From Mycobacterium sp. (GTDB lineage: Bacteria > Actinomycetota > Actinomycetes > Mycobacteriales > Mycobacteriaceae): a stretch of 7,963 nt of DNA. Where the stretch lies: assembly GCA_023264755.1 (NCBI GenBank), contig JAHFVB010000221.1:1-7963 (forward strand), read 5' to 3'. The notes beneath the pieces were generated by a model. That model worked only from the letters and a program-made list of their open reading frames with translations. It ran no database searches and was not told the origin of the DNA. A program made the translations under genes and the position numbers. Positions 1 through 6,051 of the stretch are shown in pieces; positions within the stretch are counted from its first letter, which is position 1, and each line of letters starts with the position of its first letter.

Positions 1-957
1 CGCAACCGCTTCAGCCGCCCGGCGCTGGCGGTGGTGCTCGCGGCGGCCGTCCTGATTGGCGGCGTGGCGGGCTGCGCCGACCAGCCACGAGCGGCCCATC
101 AGTCGGTGCCGGCGCAAGCCCATCCGAGTGCGCAGGCCCGTCCTACTGCGCAGGCGCTCCCGCCCGCAGCGTCGGGGCCCCGCTACGTGGCGATGGGCGA
201 TTCGGCGGCCGCAGCGCCCCTGGTGCCCGACCAGGCCCAGCCCACCGGTTGCCTCAAGTCGACGAACGACTACCCGTCGGTGCTGGCCCGTCGACTCGGC
301 GCGACCTCCTTCACCGACGTGACGTGCAGCGGCGCCAGGACCGAGGACCTCCGCTCCCGGGCGCAGCCCACCCGCAGCGGGCCGGTGCCGCCACAGCTGG
401 ACGCCGTCACCGCGGACACCCAATTGGTCACCGTCACCATCGGCGGCAACGACATCGACCTACCGGCGAACGCCGTGAAGTGCCGGCGCACGACCCTGGA
501 CCTGCCGCCGTGCTCCCCGGAGTTGGTCGTCGATGGCGTCGACCGCATCTCCCAAGCCATCGAGGCGGACGCCGAGCACTGGTCCGCGCTCGTCGACGCG
601 GTGCGCACCAGGGCTCCGGACGCGCGGATCATCCTGGTCGGGTACGGCACCTACGTTCGGCCGCAGGGTTGCTTTCCGACCCAGCCGATCAACCCCGTCG
701 ATGCCGACTACTTCCAGGCCAAGCTCGACGAACTGGACGCCCGCTTGGCTCGGGTCGCCGCGGCCCGCGGCGTCGAGTACTTCGATACCGCCCCGGTGAC
801 CGTGGGGCACGACATCTGCGCCGCGCCACAGGATCGGTACGTCGAGGGTTTCGTCCCCACCCATCCCGCGGCGCCGCTGCATCCGAACGCCGCGGGCGCG
901 GCGGCCGTCGGAAACGCGCTGGCCGACTACGTGAGCTCGGAGCCCGCCCGCGGGTAG
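1..957 (+). CDS. SGNH/GDSL-family lipoprotein hydrolase (5' end outside window)
   Basis: Secreted, membrane-anchored serine hydrolase of the SGNH fold, probably an esterase or lipase; the substrate cannot be told. The frame is open from base 1 and reads RNRFSRPALA before the first possible GTG at 31. These arginines look like the n-region of a signal peptide, so the true start is probably upstream of the window. A hydrophobic stretch leads to a lipobox ending Val-Ala-Gly-Cys (Cys codon 73-75), then an Ala/Pro/Gln-rich linker. Catalytic blocks: GDS with the Ser codon at 202-204, a GGND block inside VTIGGNDIDL (about 445-459), and the C-terminal HPN near 880-888 supplying the His. Six further cysteines suggest three disulfides, fitting an exported protein. 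Odd: block I reads GDSAAAAP, where I would expect GDS-Y-x-x-G, so the usual nearby Gly is an Ala. The 3' end overlaps the convergent membrane gene by 31 bp. Confidence 0.85.
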   Translation, partial: RNRFSRPALAVVLAAAVLIGGVAGCADQPRAAHQSVPAQAHPSAQARPTAQALPPAASGPRYVAMGDSAAAAPLVPDQAQPTGCLKSTNDYPSVLARRLGATSFTDVTCSGARTEDLRSRAQPTRSGPVPPQLDAVTADTQLVTVTIGGNDIDLPANAVKCRRTTLDLPPCSPELVVDGVDRISQAIEADAEHWSALVDAVRTRAPDARIILVGYGTYVRPQGCFPTQPINPVDADYFQAKLDELDARLARVAAARGVEYFDTAPVTVGHDICAAPQDRYVEGFVPTHPAAPLHPNAAGAAAVGNALADYVSSEPARG

Positions 958-1382
958 CGGTCTGCGGTGACCGGTGGGTAGCGCTCCGCGGCGACCGGCG
1001 CCCAGCCCCGCGTGCGGAACCACAGGACGGCCGCGGCGATGACCACCTCGACGACTGCCAAGGCGGTCGCCAGGGTCATGGCGGAGGACTCCGGAAGCGG
1101 TGCGGCGGTGCCGAAGCCGCCGCCGTGGTGATGCGCTGACGACATGGGCAGATGGACCGCGATCATGGCCAGGTTCATCGCCGCGACCAGCACCCAGGAC
1201 CGCACCGTCCCGCGCAACCAGATGTCCCGCGCACAGTAGAGGCAGGCGAGCATCATCGTCACCGTCAGCAGCATGACGATCGGGTTCGTGGCGTGCCCAA
1301 GCAAGATCCCGTGCAGCACAACCGAACACAGCGCAGTCACGGCGTAGCACCGACGGCCCAACATGGCGATGCGCGCGCTCAC
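927..1382 (-). CDS. Small four-helix membrane protein with His-rich loop, function unknown
   Basis: I do not recognise a named family. The 151-residue product has four hydrophobic segments at about residues 12-31, 33-52, 62-81 and 101-121, and a short polar C-terminal tail. A loop between helices 3 and 4 contains HHHGGG (residues 84-89). Helix 2 is Met/Cys-rich (MLLTVTMMLACLYC), and His residues lie at 24, 30 and 77. These are possible soft-metal ligands, so a role in copper or other metal handling is conceivable, but this is inference only. The start is GTG at 1380-1382, preceded 6 nt upstream by GGGGTGA (1389-1395 read on the minus strand). The tail contains two near-copies of an 8-residue unit (PVAAERYP, PVTADRYP) encoded by a 24-bp tandem DNA repeat. 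It lies downstream of the MTHFR gene on the same strand, separated by 140 bp. Confidence 0.7.
   Translation of the reverse strand: MSARIAMLGRRCYAVTALCSVVLHGILLGHATNPIVMLLTVTMMLACLYCARDIWLRGTVRSWVLVAAMNLAMIAVHLPMSSAHHHGGGFGTAAPLPESSAMTLATALAVVEVVIAAAVLWFRTRGWAPVAAERYPPVTADRYPRAGSELT
952..999. repeat. 24-bp tandem duplication at the convergent gene overlap
   Basis: Two adjacent 24-bp units, 952-975 and 976-999, both begin GGGTAGCG and agree at 20 of 24 positions (differences at unit positions 9, 12, 17 and 24). The unit is a multiple of three. It therefore adds eight residues to the tail of the minus-strand membrane protein and places an in-frame TAG twice (955-957 and 979-981) at the end of the plus-strand hydrolase gene. 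Confidence 0.8.
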
Positions 1383-1388
1383 GTCGCA

Positions 1389-1395
1389 TCACCCC
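1389..1395 (-). promoter_or_regulatory. Ribosome binding site of the small membrane protein
   Basis: Reads GGGGTGA on the minus strand, 6 nt before the GTG start at 1382. It supports this start, because the ATG seen nearby on the same strand (1387-1389) is in another frame. Confidence 0.5.
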
Positions 1396-1522
1396 GTTTC
1401 GCCTCCGGGTACCCGGCGGAACGAGTCCACTCCGGGTGGGGCGCCGGCTTGCGGTCACCCTCCCGGTGAATCCTGCCAGCTTTTCCGCTGCGCGCGCGGT
1501 GAGTCGATGGACGAAGGTGGGG

Positions 1523-2416
1523 CTAGCCTCGGTCGGGCGACCAGTACGCGAGCATCTCGGCGAAGGTGTCGAAGGCGGGCGTGTTGATCCCGTAGGTCGC
1601 CTCGAAGTGCACGCTCAACGGAAAACCGAGCCCACCGACCCCGTCGATGACCCGCTTGTACAGCTCGACCATCAGCTGGCGCCGCTGCACCGGTTCGGTG
1701 CCCGCCAACGTCCGCACGAAGTCCTGCTCGGCGGCCACCGCCGCGTTCCCGGGATCCTGAATCAGCCAGTTGATGAGCCCAATCCTGGTCTCGACCTGCG
1801 GCACGAATCCGAAGGACAACAGGATCTCGGGACGATGCTCATTGGTCCTGGCGAATTCGGTGAGGAAGTCCACGATGGCATCCGAGTAGAGCAGCTGGGT
1901 CATGCCGTACGTGGCGCCGCGATTGCACTTGAACTCGAACCGGCCCTGCTCGCCCTCGCGGGTGGGGATCAGGATCACGCCGCGGTTGGGCACCAGGTCT
2001 TCGAAGATCGACAGCGCATCGGTGGGCGCGACGCCGGAGCCCTCGCCGTCGTTCATGGTGCGCGGCACTCCGACGAAGGCGATGCCGTCGATACCGGTCT
2101 CGCCGAGGATCGTCAGCCGCTGCCGCAGTGTCGGCTCGTCGAGGAACGCCGTGACCTGGGTGCAGAGTCCGTTCACGCCGGGCAGTTCGGGCTTGATGAT
2201 CGACCAGAAGTCCAGCACGTCCATCTTGGGCTTCATCTCGACGGGCCGACCTTCGTCCTCCTCGATCATCCCGGGGATCATGACGTGGCGGATCCGACCG
2301 CTGAGCCCCGCCTCCGCGGAACTCTTCAGTACCTTCTGCGCGTCCTCCAGGGCCTGCTCGCGGCCGCGTTCGGAGTTGGGAGGGACGAGCTCCAGCGCGA
2401 TCGTGTTCAGGCTCAA
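1523..2416 (-). CDS. Mycobacterial-type methylenetetrahydrofolate reductase (non-canonical MTHFR)
   Basis: Reduces 5,10-methylene-tetrahydrofolate to 5-methyl-tetrahydrofolate, the methyl donor for methionine synthesis; cytoplasmic. The 297-residue product has the length and look of the mycobacterial family (M. tuberculosis Rv2172c type, about 300 residues). The N-terminus [10 protein letters not shown] is the counterpart of the canonical MetF FEFFPP motif, with Glu9 as the likely catalytic acid. [13 protein letters not shown] (residues 167-179) matches the conserved MetF strand and Thr-Gln pair. [17 protein letters not shown] (264-280) is characteristic of this branch. From memory, M. smegmatis members of this branch have been reported as monomeric, NADH-using and lacking bound flavin. 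Here the canonical RGD-type loop is replaced by [12 protein letters not shown] (117-128), in keeping with that. The start is TTG at 2414-2416: no ATG or GTG was found in frame in the 100 nt upstream, and GGGAG lies 7 nt before it. Stop is TAG at 1523-1525. Confidence 0.88.
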   Translation of the reverse strand: MSLNTIALELVPPNSERGREQALEDAQKVLKSSAEAGLSGRIRHVMIPGMIEEDEGRPVEMKPKMDVLDFWSIIKPELPGVNGLCTQVTAFLDEPTLRQRLTILGETGIDGIAFVGVPRTMNDGEGSGVAPTDALSIFEDLVPNRGVILIPTREGEQGRFEFKCNRGATYGMTQLLYSDAIVDFLTEFARTNEHRPEILLSFGFVPQVETRIGLINWLIQDPGNAAVAAEQDFVRTLAGTEPVQRRQLMVELYKRVIDGVGGLGFPLSVHFEATYGINTPAFDTFAEMLAYWSPDRG

Positions 2417-2423
2417 CGGACGG

Positions 2424-2428
2424 CTCCC
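2424..2428 (-). promoter_or_regulatory. Ribosome binding site deciding the TTG start of MTHFR
   Basis: GGGAG on the minus strand, 7 nt upstream of the TTG at 2414-2416. The spacing supports TTG as the true start and makes the family-typical N-terminus SLNTIALEL begin at residue 2. Confidence 0.55.
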
Positions 2429-2441
2429 GGTCGAACTCGGT

Positions 2442-2506
2442 GAAGGCCGCGGCCAGCCGACACCGATGTCGGCAAAGCACCCCCGAGGTGACGGGCAGCG
2501 GCCTTC
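2442..2506 (-). other. Potentially structured 5' leader of the MTHFR gene
   Basis: On the minus strand upstream of the MTHFR start the sequence can fold into a closed domain. GAAGGCCGC (2498-2506, read on minus) pairs over 9 bp with GCGGCCTTC (2442-2450, read on minus). The enclosed region contains a perfect 7-bp hairpin, GCCGACA and TGTCGGC around a TCGG loop (2456-2473). A possible -10 (TAAGCT on minus, 2518-2523) would start transcription near 2511, just ahead of the outer stem, giving a leader of about 95 nt. It does not match the SAM, SAH or cobalamin riboswitch consensus features I can recall. High GC makes such pairings easy by chance. Confidence 0.35.
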
Positions 2507-2517
2507 GCGAAGAACTG

Positions 2518-2523
2518 AGCTTA
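2518..2523 (-). promoter_or_regulatory. Possible -10 box of the MTHFR gene
   Basis: TAAGCT on the minus strand fits the mycobacterial TAnnnT -10 pattern and lies in the divergent MTHFR/selO gap. No convincing -35 is visible at 16-19 bp. Confidence 0.3.
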
Positions 2524-2585
2524 CCTACCGCCCCTGAATTGCTCGTCCGTCACGTTCGCCACCCGAAACCGAGCGGCGGCCACGC

Positions 2586-2591
2586 TAGCCT
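2586..2591 (+). promoter_or_regulatory. -10 box of selO, consistent with a leaderless transcript
   Basis: TAGCCT fits TAnnnT and ends 7 nt before the GTG at 2599, so transcription would begin at or next to the start codon. There is no Shine-Dalgarno sequence of normal spacing before this GTG. This is the main argument for placing the start here. Confidence 0.5.
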
Positions 2592-2598
2592 GGGTGAG

Positions 2599-4065
2599 GT
2601 GAGCATCGCGCCCAGTCCCGCCGTCGTCCTGGAGGCCGGTTTCCTGCGCGAACTGCCCGAACTGGCGATCCCCTGGTCGGCCGCGGCGGCTCCCGCGCCC
2701 AGTTTGCTCGCCCTCAACGAGGCGTTGGCGTCCGCGCTGGGGCTCGACGCGGCGTGGCTGCGTAGTCCCGCCGGGGTGCGCTTCCTGGTCGGCAACCTGG
2801 TCCCGGAGGGCGCCACACCCGTCGCCCAGGCCTACGCCGGTCACCAGTTCGGCGGCTTCGTGCCACGGTTGGGCGACGGGCGGGCGCTCTTGCTCGGCGA
2901 GTTCGTCGGCTCGGATGGCGAACGCCGCGACCTGCACCTGAAGGGCTCGGGTCGCACGCCGTTCGCCCGCGGCGGCGACGGGCTGGCCGCCGTCGGCCCG
3001 ATGCTGCGCGAATACATCATCAGCGAGGCGATGCACGCGCTGGGCATTCCCACCTCGCGCGCGCTGGCCGTGTTGGCGACGGGGGCCCAGGTCTACCGCG
3101 ACACCGCGCTGCCCGGAGCGGTGCTCACCCGCGTCGCGAGCAGCCACCTGAGGGTCGGCAGCTTCCAGTACGCGGCCGCCACCGGCGACGTCGACTTGCT
3201 GCGCCGGCTAGCCGACCACGCCATCGCTCGCCACCATCCCGCGGCCGCGGCCGCGGCCAATCCGTACCTCGCCCTGTTCGAGGCCGTCGTCGCAGCGCAG
3301 GCCGCGTTGGTGGCCCGCTGGATGCTCGTCGGCTTCGTCCACGGGGTGATGAACACCGACAACATGACGATCTCGGGCGAGACCATCGACTACGGGCCGT
3401 GCGCGTTCATGGAGGCCTTCGACCCGGCGACGGTGTTCAGCTCGATCGACCACGGCGGGCGCTACGCCTACGGCAATCAGCCCGCCGTCGCGGCGTGGAA
3501 TCTCGCCAGGCTGGCCGAGGCGCTCTTGCCGTTGCTCGCCGAGGATCAGGACCGGGCCGTCGCACTCGCGACGGAAGCACTGTCCGGTTTCGGCGCCCGG
3601 TACGAAGCGGACTGGACGGCCGGGATGCGGGCCAAACTTGGCCTTTCCGAAGAGCTTTCGAACGACGATCTACTGCCGCTCGTCGAGGACCTGTTTCGAC
3701 TGCTGGCGGACAACCACGTCGACTACACGTCGTTCTTCCGCGCGCTCGGCCACGGCGCCAGGGGCGACCGCGAACCAGCCCGCGGACTGTTCGCCGACCT
3801 GGCCGGTTTCGACGCGTGGGCGACGCGGTGGGCGAAACTGGTCCCCGACGGCGCGGCGATGGACCGCGTCAACCCGGTCTACATTCCGCGCAACCACCTG
3901 GTCGAGGAGGCGCTCGCGGCCGCTACGTCCGGTGACCTCACCCTCTTCGAACGGCTGCTGGTGGCGGTCACTGCACCATACGACGAACGGCCCGGCCTGG
4001 ACCGGTACGCCGAGCCGGCGCCCGTGGACTTTGGTAGTAGCTACCAAACTTTCTGCGGTACTTAG
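2599..4065 (+). CDS. selO: SelO (YdiU/UPF0061) pseudokinase-fold protein adenylyltransferase
   Basis: Transfers AMP from ATP to Ser/Thr/Tyr hydroxyls of proteins, a redox-linked activity described for SelO of bacteria, yeast and animals. From the GTG at 2599 the product is 488 residues, close to E. coli YdiU (478). The frame stays open upstream to 2440, but those residues do not look like SelO and the leaderless -10 supports 2599. Visible motifs: [20 protein letters not shown] (77-96), [15 protein letters not shown] (114-128) with the nucleotide-binding Lys115, [21 protein letters not shown] (136-156), HGVMNTDNM (248-256) and DYGP (264-267), the DFG-like metal site, followed by NQP and [13 protein letters not shown] (293-312). 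The C-terminus reads YQTFCGT. Its Cys is third from the end, the position held by selenocysteine in animal SELENOO. Ala run at 215-220. It diverges from MTHFR and converges on qsuB; no operon partner is evident. Confidence 0.93.
   Translation: MSIAPSPAVVLEAGFLRELPELAIPWSAAAAPAPSLLALNEALASALGLDAAWLRSPAGVRFLVGNLVPEGATPVAQAYAGHQFGGFVPRLGDGRALLLGEFVGSDGERRDLHLKGSGRTPFARGGDGLAAVGPMLREYIISEAMHALGIPTSRALAVLATGAQVYRDTALPGAVLTRVASSHLRVGSFQYAAATGDVDLLRRLADHAIARHHPAAAAAANPYLALFEAVVAAQAALVARWMLVGFVHGVMNTDNMTISGETIDYGPCAFMEAFDPATVFSSIDHGGRYAYGNQPAVAAWNLARLAEALLPLLAEDQDRAVALATEALSGFGARYEADWTAGMRAKLGLSEELSNDDLLPLVEDLFRLLADNHVDYTSFFRALGHGARGDREPARGLFADLAGFDAWATRWAKLVPDGAAMDRVNPVYIPRNHLVEEALAAATSGDLTLFERLLVAVTAPYDERPGLDRYAEPAPVDFGSSYQTFCGT
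4030..4048. repeat. Perfect 8-bp inverted repeat within the selO 3' end
   Basis: TTTGGTAG (4030-4037) and CTACCAAA (4041-4048) are exact inverted copies around a 3-nt TAG loop, inside the last codons of selO. This patch is AT-rich for the gene and uses codons that are uncommon in this DNA (agt, caa, act). It could be a hairpin helping termination, a protein-binding palindrome, or chance within a conserved peptide. Confidence 0.5.
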
Positions 4066-4078
4066 CCTTCCGCCGTGC

Positions 4079-4127
4079 GATTTGTGCACGCATAGGAGCG
4101 GTGGGCGCGCCTGCGCGTGCACAAATC
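4079..4127. terminator. Likely bidirectional terminator between convergent selO and qsuB
   Basis: A perfect 13-bp inverted repeat: GATTTGTGCACGC (4079-4091) and its exact reverse complement (4115-4127), with a 23-nt loop containing the 8-bp palindrome GGCGCGCC (4104-4111). Both ends are AT-rich relative to the surroundings, so transcripts from either side would form a stem followed by a short A/U-biased tail, without a long U-run. It fills most of the 60-bp gap between the two stop codons, and its right arm overlaps the qsuB stop codon (4126-4128). Confidence 0.6.
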
Positions 4128-5955
4128 ACCGGGGTCTGCGGAATTGTCGCTGGGCGGCCAGCCGGACGGGCGCGTTGTCGGTGCCGTACCCGTCGTAATC
4201 GCCGATGCGCTGCACGAATTCGAAGAACACCGTGCCGACCGTGCGAGTGTAGAAGTGGATGAACGCCCCGTCGGCGTTGCGGTCGTAGAGCAGGTCGAGC
4301 TCGCGCAGTTCGGCGACCGTATCCGCGTCGACCCCGAACCGGCCGGCGACGTAGTCGTAGTAGTTGTCCGGCACCGCAAGGAAGTTCAGGCCTCTGGCCC
4401 GGGCTGCTCGGGCGAACGCGACGACGTCGGGGCATGCGAACGCGATGTGCTGCGGCATCGCCACTTCTTCGAGCACGTGCGGAGCAACGTTGAGCGGCAA
4501 GCGAATCGAGCCGTCGTCGGTCCGCATGACCTGGCTGCGCACCAGTCCGCTGGGCCCGGCCACCTCGGTCGGGGCATCCGCGGACAGCCCGAAGACGCTG
4601 GTCAAGAACAGCACCGCCTCGTCGGCCGTCTGCCATGGCACGGCGAGGTTGACGTGGTCGATGGCCGCCACCGTCGCGCCGGGAGAGGGCGGCAGACCGT
4701 GTTCGAACTCCTCCACCCACGCCGGCACGGTCCCGGCCGGCGGTGCGGTCACCCAGAAGAACTCGGTGCCCTCGGGCGCCACCGCTCCGCCCAGCGGTTG
4801 TTCGGAGGCGTAGGTCCGGCGATAGGTCACCGGGGCCATCAGGTCGGCGGCCCGGCGCGTCGTGGCGTCCCCGTCGGGTACTTGAAGCCCCACGGCGGCC
4901 ACGTGCGGAGCCAGGTCGCGGGCTTGATGTTCGTTGAGCACGATCCGGACGTCGGCGCCGTCGCCTGCGGCCCACAGCGACACCGGTTTGGTGCGGTGGC
5001 GGCCGCGCGGGGTGAATCCGAGCTGCTCGAGTAGCAGTTCGACGTCGCTGGTGTCCTCGGCCTTGAGTTCGACGAAGTCGAATCCGACGGGCGGTTTGGC
5101 CTCGGCGACCGGTGTCAGCCTGGCTTCCCCCGCACACCCCGGAAGCGCGGCGACCTTGTCCTGCAACCACACCAGGGACCGCAGCGCGTGGACCGCGGTG
5201 CGGCCCGGATCGGTCTGCCGGAAGGTGTCGTTGAAGACTTCGAGCGACAGCGGCCCGGCGAAGCCGGTCTTCAGCACGTGCGCGACGAAGTTGGGCAGGT
5301 CGAAGGCGCCCTCGCCGGGGAACAGCCGGTGGTGGCGGCTCCAGGACAGCACGTCCATGGACAGCGCGGGCGCGTCGGCGAGCTGCAGGTAGAAGATCTT
5401 CTCGCCGGGAATGGTCTCGATGGCCGCGGGCTCGTGGCCCCGCGAGAGCACGTGAAAGCTGTCCAGGCACACTCCGACCGCGGCGTGGTCGGCCAGTTCG
5501 ACGATGCGCCAGGCGCGGCGATAATCGTCGGCGAAGCGCCCCCAGGCCAGCGCCTCGAACGCGACCTTGACGCCGTAGCGCTGGGCCACGTCGCCGAGGC
5601 GGCGGAGTTGGTCGGCGGAGTGCGCGTCGGAGTCGACCGTCGCGGTGGCGACGTTGCTGCAGACCAGCACGGTGTCGATGCCGAGCCGCTGGGCGGTGGC
5701 GAAGGTGGCGGCGGCGCGGCGCAGGTTCTCGGCGAAGGTGGCCTCGTCGACGCCCTCGATGTCGCGCAGCGGCTGGTACAGGTCGAGCGAGAGCCCCAGT
5801 CGGCGGGCCAGCGCCCGAATTTCTTCGGGGCTGTGGTCGCTGGCGATCAGGTCGGGCTCGAAGATCTCGACCCCGTCGAATCCCGCGGCCGCGCAGGCGT
5901 GCAGCTTCTCGACGAGGGAGCCGCTGATCGAGACGGTGGCGATGGACGTCTTCAT
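4126..5955 (-). CDS. qsuB: 3-dehydroshikimate dehydratase, QsuB/QuiC type, fused to an HPPD-like domain
   Basis: Dehydrates 3-dehydroshikimate to protocatechuate, the last step linking quinate/shikimate breakdown to the beta-ketoadipate pathway; cytoplasmic. The 609-residue size matches the fused C. glutamicum QsuB/P. putida QuiC type. Residues 1 to about 280 form a sugar-phosphate-isomerase/AP-endonuclease-2 TIM barrel. The four expected metal ligands are visible: Glu134 (VAFEALAWG), Asp165 (CLDSFHVLS), Gln191 (LQLADAP) and Glu239 (LSLEVFND). To my memory these are the numbers reported for the P. putida enzyme. Residues about 290-600 form two VOC repeats like 4-hydroxyphenylpyruvate dioxygenase, keeping a His-His-Glu triad (His434 in AIDHVNLAVP, His503 in PQHIAF, Glu579 in FFEFVQR). 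The product of this domain, if any, is unknown, and HPPD activity is not expected. ATG start with GGAGG 6 nt upstream. It diverges from the TetR gene across 96 bp that hold a palindromic operator. Confidence 0.92.
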   Translation of the reverse strand: MKTSIATVSISGSLVEKLHACAAAGFDGVEIFEPDLIASDHSPEEIRALARRLGLSLDLYQPLRDIEGVDEATFAENLRRAAATFATAQRLGIDTVLVCSNVATATVDSDAHSADQLRRLGDVAQRYGVKVAFEALAWGRFADDYRRAWRIVELADHAAVGVCLDSFHVLSRGHEPAAIETIPGEKIFYLQLADAPALSMDVLSWSRHHRLFPGEGAFDLPNFVAHVLKTGFAGPLSLEVFNDTFRQTDPGRTAVHALRSLVWLQDKVAALPGCAGEARLTPVAEAKPPVGFDFVELKAEDTSDVELLLEQLGFTPRGRHRTKPVSLWAAGDGADVRIVLNEHQARDLAPHVAAVGLQVPDGDATTRRAADLMAPVTYRRTYASEQPLGGAVAPEGTEFFWVTAPPAGTVPAWVEEFEHGLPPSPGATVAAIDHVNLAVPWQTADEAVLFLTSVFGLSADAPTEVAGPSGLVRSQVMRTDDGSIRLPLNVAPHVLEEVAMPQHIAFACPDVVAFARAARARGLNFLAVPDNYYDYVAGRFGVDADTVAELRELDLLYDRNADGAFIHFYTRTVGTVFFEFVQRIGDYDGYGTDNAPVRLAAQRQFRRPR

Positions 5956-5961
5956 GGTGTG

Positions 5962-5966
5962 CCTCC
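5962..5966 (-). promoter_or_regulatory. Ribosome binding site of qsuB
   Basis: GGAGG on the minus strand, 6 nt before the ATG at 5953-5955. It rules out the further-upstream frames on this strand as starts. Confidence 0.7.
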
Positions 5967-5977
5967 AATCACATCCA

Positions 5978-6001
5978 AATGTACTAAATGGTTAATACAT
6001 T
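5978..6001. promoter_or_regulatory. Operator palindrome 1, upstream of qsuB
   Basis: Arms AATGTACTAA (5978-5987) and TTAATACATT (5992-6001) around the spacer ATGG form an inverted repeat with a single mismatch, in an AT-rich island within GC-rich DNA. It agrees with the qsuD-upstream site at 16 of 24 positions, sharing TGTAC on the left and TACATT on the right. Size and symmetry fit a TetR-family dimer, and the TetR gene begins 51 bp away. That this regulator binds here is inference. Confidence 0.65.
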
Positions 6002-6006
6002 GGGAA
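5978..6006 (-). promoter_or_regulatory. Candidate qsuB promoter
   Basis: On the minus strand, TTCCCA (6001-6006, four of six -35 positions), a 17-bp spacer and TACATT (5978-5983, four of six -10 positions) would start transcription near 5971, about 16 nt before the qsuB ATG. The palindromic operator occupies the spacer and touches both boxes, the classic position for repression. The boxes are weak matches. Confidence 0.4.
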
Positions 6007-6038
6007 GCCCGCGCGCGATCGGGGCCCGCCACCCCCAG

Positions 6039-6044
6039 TAAGCT
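6039..6044 (+). promoter_or_regulatory. -10 box of the tetR gene, consistent with a leaderless transcript
   Basis: TAAGCT fits TAnnnT and ends 7 nt before the GTG at 6052, the same geometry as in front of selO. No Shine-Dalgarno sequence is present. Operator palindrome 1 lies 38-61 bp upstream of this position, so autoregulation is possible but not obvious. Confidence 0.45.
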
Positions 6045-6051
6045 GCCGATC

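Noticed and set aside
1462..1480. Cobalamin-riboswitch-like string CCCGGTGAATCCTGCC on the plus strand
   Set aside because: The rest of the B12 box and flanking helices are missing and the flanking genes are on the opposite strand.
1436..2443. 335-residue plus-strand frame opposite MTHFR
   Set aside because: Low-complexity Arg/His/Asp/Gly-rich composition typical of the antisense frame of a GC-rich gene.
2440..2598. Upstream start for selO at 2440
   Set aside because: The extra 53 residues do not resemble SelO; the length from 2599 matches the family and a -10 box sits 7 nt before that GTG.
3238..3258. GCGGCC hexamer run in selO
   Set aside because: Simple Ala-codon repeat in GC-rich coding DNA, expected by composition.
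3968..5968. 666-residue open frame on the minus strand overlapping qsuB
   Set aside because: Arg/Pro/Gly-rich shadow of qsuB in another frame; the real frame has the full enzyme with all metal ligands and a good ribosome binding site.
5188..6051. Long N-terminal extension of the TetR frame
   Set aside because: It is antisense to qsuB, has no recognisable domain, and the TetR fold begins just after the GTG at 6052.
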